DNA of 64,000 nt, taken from positions 76,478-140,477 of the forward strand of contig CACYHW010000004.1 in the NCBI GenBank assembly GCA_902774335.1, in the 5' to 3' direction. Shown one piece after another: positions 27,845 through 36,907 of the stretch. The translations under genes were made by a program, and so were the position numbers. Source of the stretch: an uncultured Bacteroidales bacterium. GTDB lineage: Bacteria; Bacteroidota; Bacteroidia; Bacteroidales; Bacteroidaceae. Each line of letters opens with the position of its first letter. The first letter of the stretch is position 1. A model generated the notes under the pieces. The model searched no databases. It saw nothing but the letters and a program-made list of their open reading frames with translations, and was not told where the DNA came from.

Positions 27845-30283
27845 ATGTCAAAGGAATACGGACACTACGACGATAAGAACAGGGAGTATGTAATAACCGA
27901 TCCCTGTACCCCCTGGCCCTGGATCAACTATCTGGGCACGGAGGATTTCTTCGGACTCATCTCCAACACTGCAGGCGGATATGATTTCTGCAAGGATGCC
28001 AAGTTCCGCCGCATAACCCGCTACCGTTACAACGGCGTGCCCATGGATGCCGGCGGCCGTTACTTCTACATCAAGGACGGCGATACGGTATGGAATCCGG
28101 GATGGAAACCCTGCAAGACTGCGCTCGACTTCTACGAGTGCCGTCACGGCATGAACTATACCACCATTGAGGGCCGAAAGGACGGTATTACCGCAAAGGT
28201 CCTGTTCTTTGTTCCGCTGGGGACATGGGCCGAAGTCCAGAAACTCACACTGACAAACACCTCCGATAAGACTAAGAAGTTGAAGGTGTTCAGTTTCCAG
28301 GAGTGGTGTCTGTGGAACGCATCCACCGATATGGAGAACTTCCAGCGCAACTTCTCTACCGGCGAGGTGGAGATTGACGGCTCGGTGATCTATCACAAGA
28401 CCGAATACAAGGAGCGCCGCAACCACTATGCATACTATTCGGTAAATGTTCCCGTGCAGGGATTCGATTCGGACCGCGAGTCCTTCTTGGGCCTGTACAA
28501 CGGTTTTGACGCTCCGCAGGCAGTGCTGGAGGGTAAACCCCGCAACAGCGTGGCCCACGGATGGTCACCCATAGCATCACACTATCTGGAGATAGAGCTT
28601 AAGCCGGGTGAGAGCCGTGACCTTATATTCGTATTGGGTTATGTGGAGAACGCTCAGGACGACAAGTGGGAGAGCAAGGGCGTGATCAACAAGCGCATGG
28701 CCCGTGAGACCCTTTCCCGTCTGAATACATCGGCCCAGGTGGATGCCGAGTTCGTCAAGCTCAAGGAGTACTGGGACAACCTGCTCAGCATATTCAGCGT
28801 GGAGAGCGGCGACGAGCGTCTGGACCGCACGGTCAACATCTGGAACCAGTACCAGTGCATGATAACATTCTGTTTCTCACGCAGCGCGTCGTTCTTTGAG
28901 AGCGGCATTGGCCGCGGCATGGGATTCCGCGATTCCAACCAGGACCTGATAGGTTTTGTACACCAGATTCCGGGACGTGCCCGCGAGAGGATAATAGATA
29001 TCGCATCCACACAGTTTGCCGACGGCGGCTGCTACCATCAGTACCAGCCTCTGACCAAGCGCGGTAACGACGGCATTGGAGGCGGATTCAACGATGATCC
29101 CATGTGGCTGATATTCGGAGTGTGCGGTTACCTGCGCGAGACAGGTGATTTCAGTATTCTGGACGAGCCGGTTCCGTTTGATAACGTGCCGGGCAGCGAA
29201 AAGAGCCTGTTTGAGCATCTGACCATATCGTTCGACCATGTGGTGAATAACCTGGGTCCGCACGGACTGCCGCTCATCGGCCGTGCCGATTGGAATGACT
29301 GCCTGAACCTGAACTGTTTCTCAAATGATCCGGACGAGAGTTTCCAGACCACCGAGAACAAGACCGAGGGCAGCAAGGCCGAGAGCCTGATGATTGCCGG
29401 ACTCTTTGTGTTCAGCGGGCGTGACTATGTGGAACTATGCCTTCAGTTGGGTAAGAATACCGAGGCCGACCGTGCTCAGAGGCATATCGATGCTATGATT
29501 GCCGCTGTTGAGAAATACGGATGGGACGGCAAGTGGTTCCTGCGTGCGTACGACTACTTCGGTAACAAGGTGGGATCGGACGAGAACGAGGAGGGTAAGA
29601 TATTCATTGAGTCGAACGGCTGGTGTACGATGGCCGGCATCGGACTCAAGGAGGGTCTGTGCGACAAGGCTCTTGATTCGGTCAAAGAGCGTCTTGACTC
29701 GGAACATGGTATTGTGCTCAACAACCCCGCCTTTACAAAGTATTACATCGAGTACGGAGAGATATCGAGCTATCCGGCCGGTTACAAGGAGAACGCCGGA
29801 ATATTCTGTCACAACAATCCCTGGGTTATCATAGGTGAGACTGTCCGCGGAAACGGCAAGGCTGCCATGGAATACTGGCGCAAGATATGTCCTGCCTACA
29901 TCAAGGACCAGACACTGCATAAGGTGGAACCCTATGTATACTCGCAGATGGTGGCAGGAAAGGATGCGTTCCGTCCGGGTGAGGGCAAGAACTCATGGCT
30001 TACCGGTACCGCAGCGTGGAACTGGTATGCAGTGACCCAGTTCATCCTGGGTATCAAACCTACCTATAACGGTCTGCAGATTGCCCCGTGCATAAGCCCC
30101 GACATCAAGGGCTTTACCGTGTGCCGCAAGTTCCGCGGTGCTGACTATGTGATTGAAGTGAGCAACCCCGACGGCCGTGAGAGCGGCGTGAGGGAGATCT
30201 TTGTGGACGGTGCTCCGCTCAAGGGTAATGTGATACCCATTCAGGAGAACGGCAGGACCGTAATAATTAAAGCTGTAATGTAA
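27845..30283 (+). CDS. GH94 glycoside phosphorylase (cellobiose phosphorylase-like)
   Basis: Cytoplasmic inverting phosphorylase of 812 residues, the usual cellobiose phosphorylase length. An N-terminal beta-sandwich is followed by an (alpha/alpha)6 barrel. The catalytic acid is D482 in [12 protein letters not shown], matching the Asp of the family DWNDCL motif. Phosphate-site segments include the SARSFFES-type stretch (here [23 protein letters not shown]) and [12 protein letters not shown]. The likely reaction is beta-glucosyl disaccharide plus phosphate to glucose 1-phosphate plus acceptor. Cellobionate or laminaribiose-type substrates remain possible. It is coupled to the GPH importer and an esterase. 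Confidence 0.92.
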   Translation: MSKEYGHYDDKNREYVITDPCTPWPWINYLGTEDFFGLISNTAGGYDFCKDAKFRRITRYRYNGVPMDAGGRYFYIKDGDTVWNPGWKPCKTALDFYECRHGMNYTTIEGRKDGITAKVLFFVPLGTWAEVQKLTLTNTSDKTKKLKVFSFQEWCLWNASTDMENFQRNFSTGEVEIDGSVIYHKTEYKERRNHYAYYSVNVPVQGFDSDRESFLGLYNGFDAPQAVLEGKPRNSVAHGWSPIASHYLEIELKPGESRDLIFVLGYVENAQDDKWESKGVINKRMARETLSRLNTSAQVDAEFVKLKEYWDNLLSIFSVESGDERLDRTVNIWNQYQCMITFCFSRSASFFESGIGRGMGFRDSNQDLIGFVHQIPGRARERIIDIASTQFADGGCYHQYQPLTKRGNDGIGGGFNDDPMWLIFGVCGYLRETGDFSILDEPVPFDNVPGSEKSLFEHLTISFDHVVNNLGPHGLPLIGRADWNDCLNLNCFSNDPDESFQTTENKTEGSKAESLMIAGLFVFSGRDYVELCLQLGKNTEADRAQRHIDAMIAAVEKYGWDGKWFLRAYDYFGNKVGSDENEEGKIFIESNGWCTMAGIGLKEGLCDKALDSVKERLDSEHGIVLNNPAFTKYYIEYGEISSYPAGYKENAGIFCHNNPWVIIGETVRGNGKAAMEYWRKICPAYIKDQTLHKVEPYVYSQMVAGKDAFRPGEGKNSWLTGTAAWNWYAVTQFILGIKPTYNGLQIAPCISPDIKGFTVCRKFRGADYVIEVSNPDGRESGVREIFVDGAPLKGNVIPIQENGRTVIIKAVM

Positions 30284-30293
30284 ATGTAGAGTT

Positions 30294-32165
30294 TTGAAAA
30301 GGATTGCTTTGTTTTTGACACTGGCCCTGGCAGGATTTATCTCATGGGATATGCCGGGCATGTATGCATCGGCCCAGAATTTTGATCCCAATTTCTACGT
30401 CTTTCTTAGCGTAGGCGGTTCCAATATGGAGGGTAAGACTAAGGTCAGGCCTTCGGACAAGCAACCCACCTCCACATTTACGGCCCAGGACTGGGAGAGG
30501 TTCAGGAAGATGGTCGTGGTGGAAGGCGATGAGGCGCCTGTGGGCTCATGGGTAAAGGCCGTTCCGCCTGTAACCAGGCCCGACGCTAAACTGGGCCTTA
30601 ACGACTATATAGGACGTATTCTGGTTACATCGCTCGAGGAGAATATCACTGTGGGCGTTGTGCCTGTTGCCGTTGATAAATGCGCTATGGACGTGTTCAG
30701 CAAGGACCAGGCTGTCTGCTCGGCCTACCTGGAGGGTGCCGATGACAATATCCGTTCCATCGCTGCCGAGTATGGAGGCTATCCCTACGGCAAGCTGGTG
30801 GAGATGGCACGCACGGCCCAGGCATCGGGCGTTATCAAGGGTATCTTTTTCCATCAGGGTGAGACTGATGCCAACGGCGAGGAGTGGCTGCAGAAGGTTT
30901 ATGAGCTCTATGCCAATCTGATAGAGGACCTTAACCTGTCCATGGATACGGTGCCTTTCATTGCAGGCGAGCCTGTCCGTACTGATACTGAGGGTCCTGT
31001 CAAGACAGCCCTGGAGTGGGTTGACAAGATCCCGGAATACTTCAAGACAATGACCGGTAAGGATGTGGCCTATGTGGCATCTTCCGAGGGTTGTTCCGAT
31101 GAGGACGGATACAGTTTCAAGGCAACCGGTTACAACAAACTGTCAAGAAACTACTCAAGCATTATGGTACCTCTTCTGGAACGTTTTATGGACCCGCCCG
31201 TGGTGGATCCCAACTTCTTTGTATTCTTGGGCATCGGCCAGTCCAATATGCAGGGCAAGGCTCCCATCGAGGCCAAAGACCTTGAGTCAAACTCCAACTT
31301 TACCGACGATGACTGGGCCCGTTACTTCAAGATGAATGTGGTTCATGAAAGCTCCAGGAAGGTGGGTAAGTGGGCTACTGCCAAGCCGCCTATTGTACGT
31401 CCCGACACCGAGTTGGGTGTAACCGACTACTTTGGCCGTTATCTTGTAAAGGGACTTGATCCGCAGTACAAGGTGGGAGTCGTGGTTCTGGCTGTGGACG
31501 GCTGTTCCGTAAGGGCTTTCAGCAAGGATGAGAGCGTATGCAGCGCCTATCTGAAGGAGGCCAAGAATGCGGGAGCCACATATGTGACCAATGCCGCTGC
31601 CCAGTATGGCAACTATCCATACGGAAAGTTGGTCGAGATGGCTAAAAAGGCACAGCAGACAGGCGTGATTAAGGGTATAATATACCATCAGGGAGAGACC
31701 GATGCTGCACAGGACGGTGATCTTTGGCTGTCAAGGGTATACGAGCTCTATACCAACCTGATTAATGACCTTGGACTGGATATGGACAAAGTTCCGTTCA
31801 TTGCGGGCGAGCCTGTTCAGGCCTCGGAGGGCGGTGCCTGCTCGGCTGCCATACCCTGGGTGGATAAGATTCCCGCCTATTTCAAGCAGCAGTCCGGCAA
31901 GGATATAGCATATGTGGTCTCCTCAAAGGGATGCACCAAGATATCGACGGATGTCTACCACTTCTCGTCCGACGGATACAGGGAGATGGGAAAACGTTAC
32001 GGACAGATTATGCTTCCTATCCTTTTGAATGACATACAGACCAAGGTGTCACGCAAATACGGTGATCAGGGTTATCTGCGCGTGTTCGATCTGAACGGGC
32101 GCAGTCAGGAATCCCTTAAGCCGGGACTCAATATCATTGACGGAAAAAAGGTCCTGATACGGTAA
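30294..32165 (+). CDS. Secreted protein with two tandem SGNH/SASA acetylesterase domains
   Basis: Signal-peptide protein of 623 residues with two homologous SASA (sialate O-acetylesterase/acetyl-xylan-esterase-like) domains, at roughly residues 33-300 and 305-585. Domain 2 has the full set: GQSNMQG (nucleophile Ser and oxyanion Gln) and the C-terminal His in VYHFSSDGY. Domain 1 has GGSNMEG, losing the Gln, and GYSFKATGY, losing the His, so it is probably inactive. Both keep HQGETDA. The C-terminal tail (YLRVFDLNGRSQ...GKKVLIR) resembles the short sorting-like tails of Bacteroidota secreted proteins. The start is TTG, giving a good signal peptide. The 3' end overlaps folB by 32 bases. Confidence 0.82.
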   Translation: MKRIALFLTLALAGFISWDMPGMYASAQNFDPNFYVFLSVGGSNMEGKTKVRPSDKQPTSTFTAQDWERFRKMVVVEGDEAPVGSWVKAVPPVTRPDAKLGLNDYIGRILVTSLEENITVGVVPVAVDKCAMDVFSKDQAVCSAYLEGADDNIRSIAAEYGGYPYGKLVEMARTAQASGVIKGIFFHQGETDANGEEWLQKVYELYANLIEDLNLSMDTVPFIAGEPVRTDTEGPVKTALEWVDKIPEYFKTMTGKDVAYVASSEGCSDEDGYSFKATGYNKLSRNYSSIMVPLLERFMDPPVVDPNFFVFLGIGQSNMQGKAPIEAKDLESNSNFTDDDWARYFKMNVVHESSRKVGKWATAKPPIVRPDTELGVTDYFGRYLVKGLDPQYKVGVVVLAVDGCSVRAFSKDESVCSAYLKEAKNAGATYVTNAAAQYGNYPYGKLVEMAKKAQQTGVIKGIIYHQGETDAAQDGDLWLSRVYELYTNLINDLGLDMDKVPFIAGEPVQASEGGACSAAIPWVDKIPAYFKQQSGKDIAYVVSSKGCTKISTDVYHFSSDGYREMGKRYGQIMLPILLNDIQTKVSRKYGDQGYLRVFDLNGRSQESLKPGLNIIDGKKVLIR

Positions 32166-32517
32166 GCGTAAAACTTGCCTCAAGACACGGGGCGTCCACT
32201 GGCGGGTGTTCCTTGATAACGGTAACGGTCAGTGACTCAACCGTTGGGAAGGTATCCAGCAAAGCCTGGGCAATCCTGCCGGCCAGATGTTCCAGCAGTG
32301 CCGAGCGTATCTGCATCTGCTCTTTCACCACCGATACTACATGGGCATAGTTGACGGTTCCGCTCAAATCATCAGAGCGGACCGCAGCCCCTGTGTCGGT
32401 CCTGATGGTCAGGTTCACCCTATACCACGCACCGACAACGGCCTCCTGTTCCATCACACCGTGATAGGCATAGAAACGTAGGCCGTTGAGTGATATGGAT
32501 TGTTCCCTGATATCCAT
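32134..32517 (-). CDS. folB: Dihydroneopterin aldolase
   Basis: Converts 7,8-dihydroneopterin to 6-hydroxymethyl-dihydropterin and glycolaldehyde in folate synthesis. 127 residues from the ATG at 32517; a TTG five codons upstream is less likely. LNGLRFYAYHGVMEQE carries the active-site Tyr/Glu region, and the C-terminal VTVIKEHPPVDA contains the catalytic lysine. It follows dnaA by eight bases and overlaps the convergent esterase gene at its 3' end. Confidence 0.93.
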   Translation of the reverse strand: MDIREQSISLNGLRFYAYHGVMEQEAVVGAWYRVNLTIRTDTGAAVRSDDLSGTVNYAHVVSVVKEQMQIRSALLEHLAGRIAQALLDTFPTVESLTVTVIKEHPPVDAPCLEASFTLTVSGPFFRQ

Positions 32518-32525
32518 ATCAGTTC

Positions 32526-33926
32526 TTAGCAACGAAGTCCGCTTTCGATGTTTTCCATATCGGCTTTGAAATTCTTGTCAACCTGAATCTGGTCACGAAC
32601 CATATTGCAGGCGTGAAGAACTGTAGCGTGATCGCGTTTGCCGATGTATGCTCCAATCTTGGAAGTTGAGAAATCGAGATACTTCTTGGCCAGATACATG
32701 CTTATCTGCCTTACCTGTACTATCTCGTGTTTGCGTGATTTTGACTGGATGGATGCCTCGTCTATGTTGTAATAGTCGCAAACCTTTGTGATGATGGACT
32801 CGATAGTGATGGGCTTCTGCTCATGATGCTGGCTCTTGTCTATCACCTCGTGAGTAAGGTTCAGGTCGATGTCCTTTCCGTAGATTGTGGAATAGGCCAT
32901 GAGTGAAACTATCACACCCTCCAGGTCACGTACGTTATCCCTTACCTTATCTGCAATGTAGTCGATAACCGGCTCCGGGAAGTTGAGTCCGTCACGCTTG
33001 GTCTTGTCGCGAAGGATATCCTTGCGCAGGTTCAGGTCGGGACGCTCCAACTCGGCCACGAGACCCCACTTGAAACGGGTTACCAGACGCTCCTCAAGGT
33101 CTTTCATATCCTTGGGCGCACGGTCGCTCGTCATGATGAGCTGCTTGTGGTTAAGGTGCAGATAGTTGAATATATGGAAGAACGTATTCTGTGTCTTGGT
33201 CTGACCGGCCATCTCCTGCATGTCATCAATAATCAGTACGTCGATTGACTGATAGAAATGAATGAAGTCATTGGTGGTGTTGTTCTTTACTGAATCCACA
33301 TACTGGACCATAAAGAGGTGGGCCGATACGTAGAGCACTCTCTTTTCGGGGTGCAGCTCCTTTACCTTACGGCCGATGGCGTTTACCAGGTGGGTCTTAC
33401 CAACGCCGGATGAACCGTAGATGAACAGCGGGTTGAAGGCTGTGCTTGCAGGATTCAGGGCGATGGTCTCACCGGCTGTGCGGGCCAGCTTGTTGCTTAT
33501 ACCCTCTACAAAGTTTTCGAAACTGTAGTTGGGATCCAGCATGGGGTTCAGGTCCTGAACCAGCGGAGCATCGTTTATGGTAGGTGCCTTATTGCCTGTA
33601 TCGGCGGTACCCTTGATGTTATTTGATAAGGTGTTGGCCGAACTTACGCTCTGGCTGATGTTGTTCTCCTTATCGGTAAGGATACTGTAGGCAAGTTTGG
33701 TTCCCTTTCCGAATACCTTTGTTATGGCAGCCCTGATAACATCAAGGTAGTTCTGCTCGAGATATTCATATACAAAGGAGCTGGGAACCTGGATTATGAG
33801 TTCGCCGTTTTCCAGAGAGACAGGCTCTGCTATGGAGAACCATGTATCGAATACGGATTCCGATACATTGTCACGGATGAAATCCAGACATAAGCTCCAT
33901 TGGTTTTTTAGTTCAGTTCCTGTCAT
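32526..33926 (-). CDS. dnaA: Chromosomal replication initiator protein DnaA
   Basis: AAA+ initiator that binds DnaA boxes and opens oriC, 466 residues. Domain I starts NQWSLCLDFIRDNVSESVFDTWF. A low-complexity linker lies near residues 85-125. The AAA+ core has Walker A GSSGVGKTHL and Walker B VLIIDDMQ. Domain IV ends with the DNA-binding signature KRDHATVLHACNMV. The open frame extends to 33989, but the ATG at 33926 gives the family N-terminus. An unusually well-matched promoter lies upstream. The 375-base gap upstream is described separately. Confidence 0.97.
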   Translation of the reverse strand: MTGTELKNQWSLCLDFIRDNVSESVFDTWFSIAEPVSLENGELIIQVPSSFVYEYLEQNYLDVIRAAITKVFGKGTKLAYSILTDKENNISQSVSSANTLSNNIKGTADTGNKAPTINDAPLVQDLNPMLDPNYSFENFVEGISNKLARTAGETIALNPASTAFNPLFIYGSSGVGKTHLVNAIGRKVKELHPEKRVLYVSAHLFMVQYVDSVKNNTTNDFIHFYQSIDVLIIDDMQEMAGQTKTQNTFFHIFNYLHLNHKQLIMTSDRAPKDMKDLEERLVTRFKWGLVAELERPDLNLRKDILRDKTKRDGLNFPEPVIDYIADKVRDNVRDLEGVIVSLMAYSTIYGKDIDLNLTHEVIDKSQHHEQKPITIESIITKVCDYYNIDEASIQSKSRKHEIVQVRQISMYLAKKYLDFSTSKIGAYIGKRDHATVLHACNMVRDQIQVDKNFKADMENIESGLRC

Positions 33927-34301
33927 TATTATATTAATTGTCGAAAACAGCCGGGACGTTTTTGTTTGTCCGCTTTGCAAAGTTGACAATCTTATTCGAT
34001 TTGTCCAAACGGTTTTTCCTCACTCAAAATTTGGCTTTACGTAAAGTGCTGGGAATTAAGGACTTGTAAATTAGGCTTAAAAAGGTTGAAAACAACCTAT
34101 TGACATTTTTTAAATATCTGAAAATGAGCAAGATAACCTGTTGATAACTTCTGAAAGCGGTGCTTTGGACAGAGCGCTATCCCCCTTTTTGAGTGCATTT
34201 TGGATTAGATTGGTTAACGCATGTTTTTATTTTCAATCAACAGGCTTATTTGGATGAAATCTAATTTGGGGCTTATTTTTGATGGCATAAATATGCCGTT
34301 T
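33927..34301. other. AT-rich gene-free region upstream of dnaA
   Basis: A 375-base gap between dnaA and the amidase gene, AT-rich, with no credible gene. It contains the dnaA promoter, a perfect hairpin GGTTG-AAAA-CAACC (34084-34097) and one DnaA-box-like 9-mer TGTTGATAA (34139-34147), which differs at one base from the complement of TTATCCACA. A single box is not enough to call an origin, but position next to dnaA makes oriC possible. Confidence 0.35.
33978..34009 (-). promoter_or_regulatory. dnaA promoter (-33 TTTG, 20-base spacer, -7 CAACTTTG)
   Basis: On the minus strand TTTG (complement of 34006-34009), a 20-base spacer and CAACTTTG (complement of 33978-33985) fit the two-part Bacteroidota promoter with one mismatch in the -7 element. 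The start codon is about 50 bases downstream. Confidence 0.6.
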
Positions 34302-35405
34302 TTATTTGATTTTTGAGGCAATTTCACGCGCTTCTTTGACGCTGATTTTTTTGCCTTGGTAGACCGCAATTACGAACGCATCCTTGTATTTTTTCTGAAC
34401 CTCGGTCTTCGTTTTTTGAATGGCTTCATAATCGGTGGTGTCACCGCAGGTATACTTGCACATTCCGCCCTCGGTATAGTAGTCTATATCGGGGTAGGCC
34501 TTGAGCCTTTTGTCGTTCTTTTTGAGGGGCGTCTTGAGGCTCATGAACTGTACCTTATATATAGGTAGTTCCTTCTGCTCTTCCTTGTTGCCTATGGCCT
34601 GGGCTGCGGGGACAGCTCTCTCAAGGAGTTTGTTATGATAATCCAGATACTCCTGGAATGCCTTATAGAGGCTCATACTCATCTCGTCAACTCCCTTCTG
34701 CGAGGTCAGGTACTTGCATTCATTGTCGTTGGATATGAATCCCAGCTCAACCAGGATGCTGGGCATGGTGCTCTTCCAAAGAACCAGGTATCCGGCCTGA
34801 TGAACGCCGCGGTCGGGGCGCTTGGCGCTCTTGACCATCTGGTCCTGGGTGAAGGAGGCCATCTTGAGGCTCTCTTTCTGATACTCGTTCTGCATGAACT
34901 CGAATATGATCATGCTTTCGGGGCTGTTGGGATCATAACCCTCATAGTGGGTCTCGTAGTCATTCTCCAAGAGGATGGCCTTGTTCTCCTGGAGGGCGGC
35001 GTTGAGGTTGGCGCTGGTGCGGTTCTCTTCGACACCCAGCAGGTAGGTCTCGGCTCCGTTGGCGGTCTTGCTCTTGGCCGAGTTGGTGTGTATGGATATG
35101 AACATGTCGGCACTGGCCTTGTTGGCTATGTCGGCACGCTTGTACAGCTCGACGAACACATCGGTCTTACGGGTATATATGACCTTTACATTCTTGCAGT
35201 TATCCTCAATGAGCTTGCCCATCTTGAGGGCTACGTTCAGGTTGATGCTCTTTTCCTGGCTCTTGCCGTTGACGGCTCCGGGGTCCTTGCCTCCGTGGCC
35301 GGGGTCAATGACCAGCACAAAACGTCCCTGTTCATCGATGGCGTGAGCAGGGCAGAATGTAAGCAACGATGCTGAAAGAATCAGAACTGAAAGCAACCTG
35401 TTCAT
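34302..35405 (-). CDS. N-acetylmuramoyl-L-alanine amidase (Amidase_3), secreted
   Basis: Periplasmic zinc amidase that cuts the MurNAc-L-Ala bond of peptidoglycan, 367 residues. The signal peptide ends near CPAHA. The catalytic domain shows VIDPGHGGKDPGA (zinc His), SIHTNSAKSKTANG (zinc His) and ILVELGFISND (catalytic Glu). The C-terminal 110 residues (IYKVQFMSLKTPLKKND ... DAFVIAVYQGKKIS) look like a SPOR-type domain for binding denuded septal glycan. It lies 18 bases after the second CxxCH lipoprotein and may be the last gene of that operon. Confidence 0.9.
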   Translation of the reverse strand: MNRLLSVLILSASLLTFCPAHAIDEQGRFVLVIDPGHGGKDPGAVNGKSQEKSINLNVALKMGKLIEDNCKNVKVIYTRKTDVFVELYKRADIANKASADMFISIHTNSAKSKTANGAETYLLGVEENRTSANLNAALQENKAILLENDYETHYEGYDPNSPESMIIFEFMQNEYQKESLKMASFTQDQMVKSAKRPDRGVHQAGYLVLWKSTMPSILVELGFISNDNECKYLTSQKGVDEMSMSLYKAFQEYLDYHNKLLERAVPAAQAIGNKEEQKELPIYKVQFMSLKTPLKKNDKRLKAYPDIDYYTEGGMCKYTCGDTTDYEAIQKTKTEVQKKYKDAFVIAVYQGKKISVKEAREIASKIK

Positions 35406-35423
35406 AACGATGTGTGTATTATG

Positions 35424-36902
35424 TTATTGGTTAATCTTTGATTCAAATGATACCTGGGTTGGTTTGGAACCGCGGATGAATGAAGCAATCCTGCGTGCTG
35501 ATATCCTTACCGGCTCAATCGTGAACTCCGGAACATTGAATGCAAACAGGAATTTCCTGTTGAACTCCGGGTCGCGCTGGGGCAGTGCGAACGGTTTTGA
35601 GAATGTTCCGTCACTGTTGAAATGCGCCAGATACAGTCTTGTATATATGCCGTCTTCACGTCTGGTACTGAGCACTACCCATTTGCCTGTGCTGGACCAG
35701 GCATGATAGCTTTCGGCCTGGTCGCTGTTGATTTCTGTCACGTACCTGTGGGTGCCGTTCTCCAGATCGAACATGAAAAGGTCAGATTTGTCCTGATAGG
35801 GAGGGAATACACCGTGGGTGCTGATAGAGCAGAGGATATAGCGGCCGTCCGGACTGACCTTGGGCCATGTGATGCTGCTGTCTATGGCTGCTGCATCAAA
35901 AAACATCTCAGTCGGACCCCATGCACGGGTGTCGGGGTCAAACGGTTTCCTATAGAGGTTATACTTGACCTCATCCATGTGGATGACAATCTGGTTGGTC
36001 GTTTTCATTTCGGGGTAATCGGCCGATGTGTAATAGAGGGTGCGTCCGTCTTTTGACCAGGCTGGATGACACTCCAGGCGGTCAGGTGAGTTCTCAATTA
36101 TACTGACAGCGTTATCCTTTATGTTGTACAGAATAAGGTCACTGAGTTCGTCAAATGCTTCAATCCTGTCCGGATGGACTGTATGCATTATCTGGTATGT
36201 CTTATTGGTCGAGTAGGCTATGTAGTCATGGGTGGGATGCCATGAGGGATAGACGGCTGCGGCCAGTGTGGAATCAGTATTCATGTTAAGTTTGAGCAAC
36301 TTGCCGTCTTGGTAGAATATGGTGCCTCCCAGATACTGACGTGCATGGAACTGCATGTAGTCAGTCTTGTAGTCCCTGAAATAGTGGCAGTTGATGCATT
36401 GTCTGGTGCCGTCTTTCATTACCATGCTGTTGGCATAGATCACCTTCTCCTTGAAAGATGTGAGGTCGCGCTGGTTTATGGAGAGTCTCTGATAACTCTC
36501 GAAAGAGTGCGGTATCACACGGTAGGATATGTAGTTGTCTATCTCATCGGGTGAAACAAATATGGTGAACGGTTTGTATGATATCCATTGGCCTGAAGTC
36601 TGGCTGTATACAGTAACCTTAATGTCTCCCTGACGAGTCAGGCTGTGCCACTTCTTGAAGGGTATCATTACCTTTTTCCCTCTTAAGATGACCTGCTGAT
36701 TGCCAGCCTCCAGAACCGTAATGTGCTTTTGGGCATTATCCTGGATGAGGAAATTGGTGGGGGCTATGTTGGCGGGGACAGTGATTCCTATATTGTCAGG
36801 GAAGATTGACGGATATGAGCTGTCACTGACACTGGTTGAAGGTACTTTGCTGCAACCGGTAAGAACAACTGATAAGATAAGTATTGCTGTAAGTTTTTTC
36901 AT
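35424..36902 (-). CDS. Beta-propeller (PD40/TolB-like) lipoprotein with CxxCH motif, copy B
   Basis: Predicted lipoprotein of 492 residues: lipobox VVLTGC at residues 12-17. A beta-sandwich-like N-terminal domain (residues 30-140) is followed by a conserved motif QCINCH with C169, C172 and H173, i.e. a c-type-heme-like CxxCH, then MQFHARQYLGGT. From about residue 220 there are TolB/PD40-type propeller blades (WHPTHDYIAYSTNKT, HPAWSKDGRTLYYTS, WPKVSPDGRYIL, YHAWSSTGKWVVLSTRRE). A paralogue lies 2 kb upstream with the motif at identical residue numbers. Heme, zinc or structural cysteines are all possible; function unknown. Confidence 0.75.
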   Translation of the reverse strand: MKKLTAILILSVVLTGCSKVPSTSVSDSSYPSIFPDNIGITVPANIAPTNFLIQDNAQKHITVLEAGNQQVILRGKKVMIPFKKWHSLTRQGDIKVTVYSQTSGQWISYKPFTIFVSPDEIDNYISYRVIPHSFESYQRLSINQRDLTSFKEKVIYANSMVMKDGTRQCINCHYFRDYKTDYMQFHARQYLGGTIFYQDGKLLKLNMNTDSTLAAAVYPSWHPTHDYIAYSTNKTYQIMHTVHPDRIEAFDELSDLILYNIKDNAVSIIENSPDRLECHPAWSKDGRTLYYTSADYPEMKTTNQIVIHMDEVKYNLYRKPFDPDTRAWGPTEMFFDAAAIDSSITWPKVSPDGRYILCSISTHGVFPPYQDKSDLFMFDLENGTHRYVTEINSDQAESYHAWSSTGKWVVLSTRREDGIYTRLYLAHFNSDGTFSKPFALPQRDPEFNRKFLFAFNVPEFTIEPVRISARRIASFIRGSKPTQVSFESKINQ

Positions 36903-36907
36903 AATGG

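Noticed and set aside
34139-34147. Single DnaA-box-like 9-mer as proof of oriC
   Set aside because: One imperfect box in AT-rich DNA is expected by chance; no cluster was found by eye.
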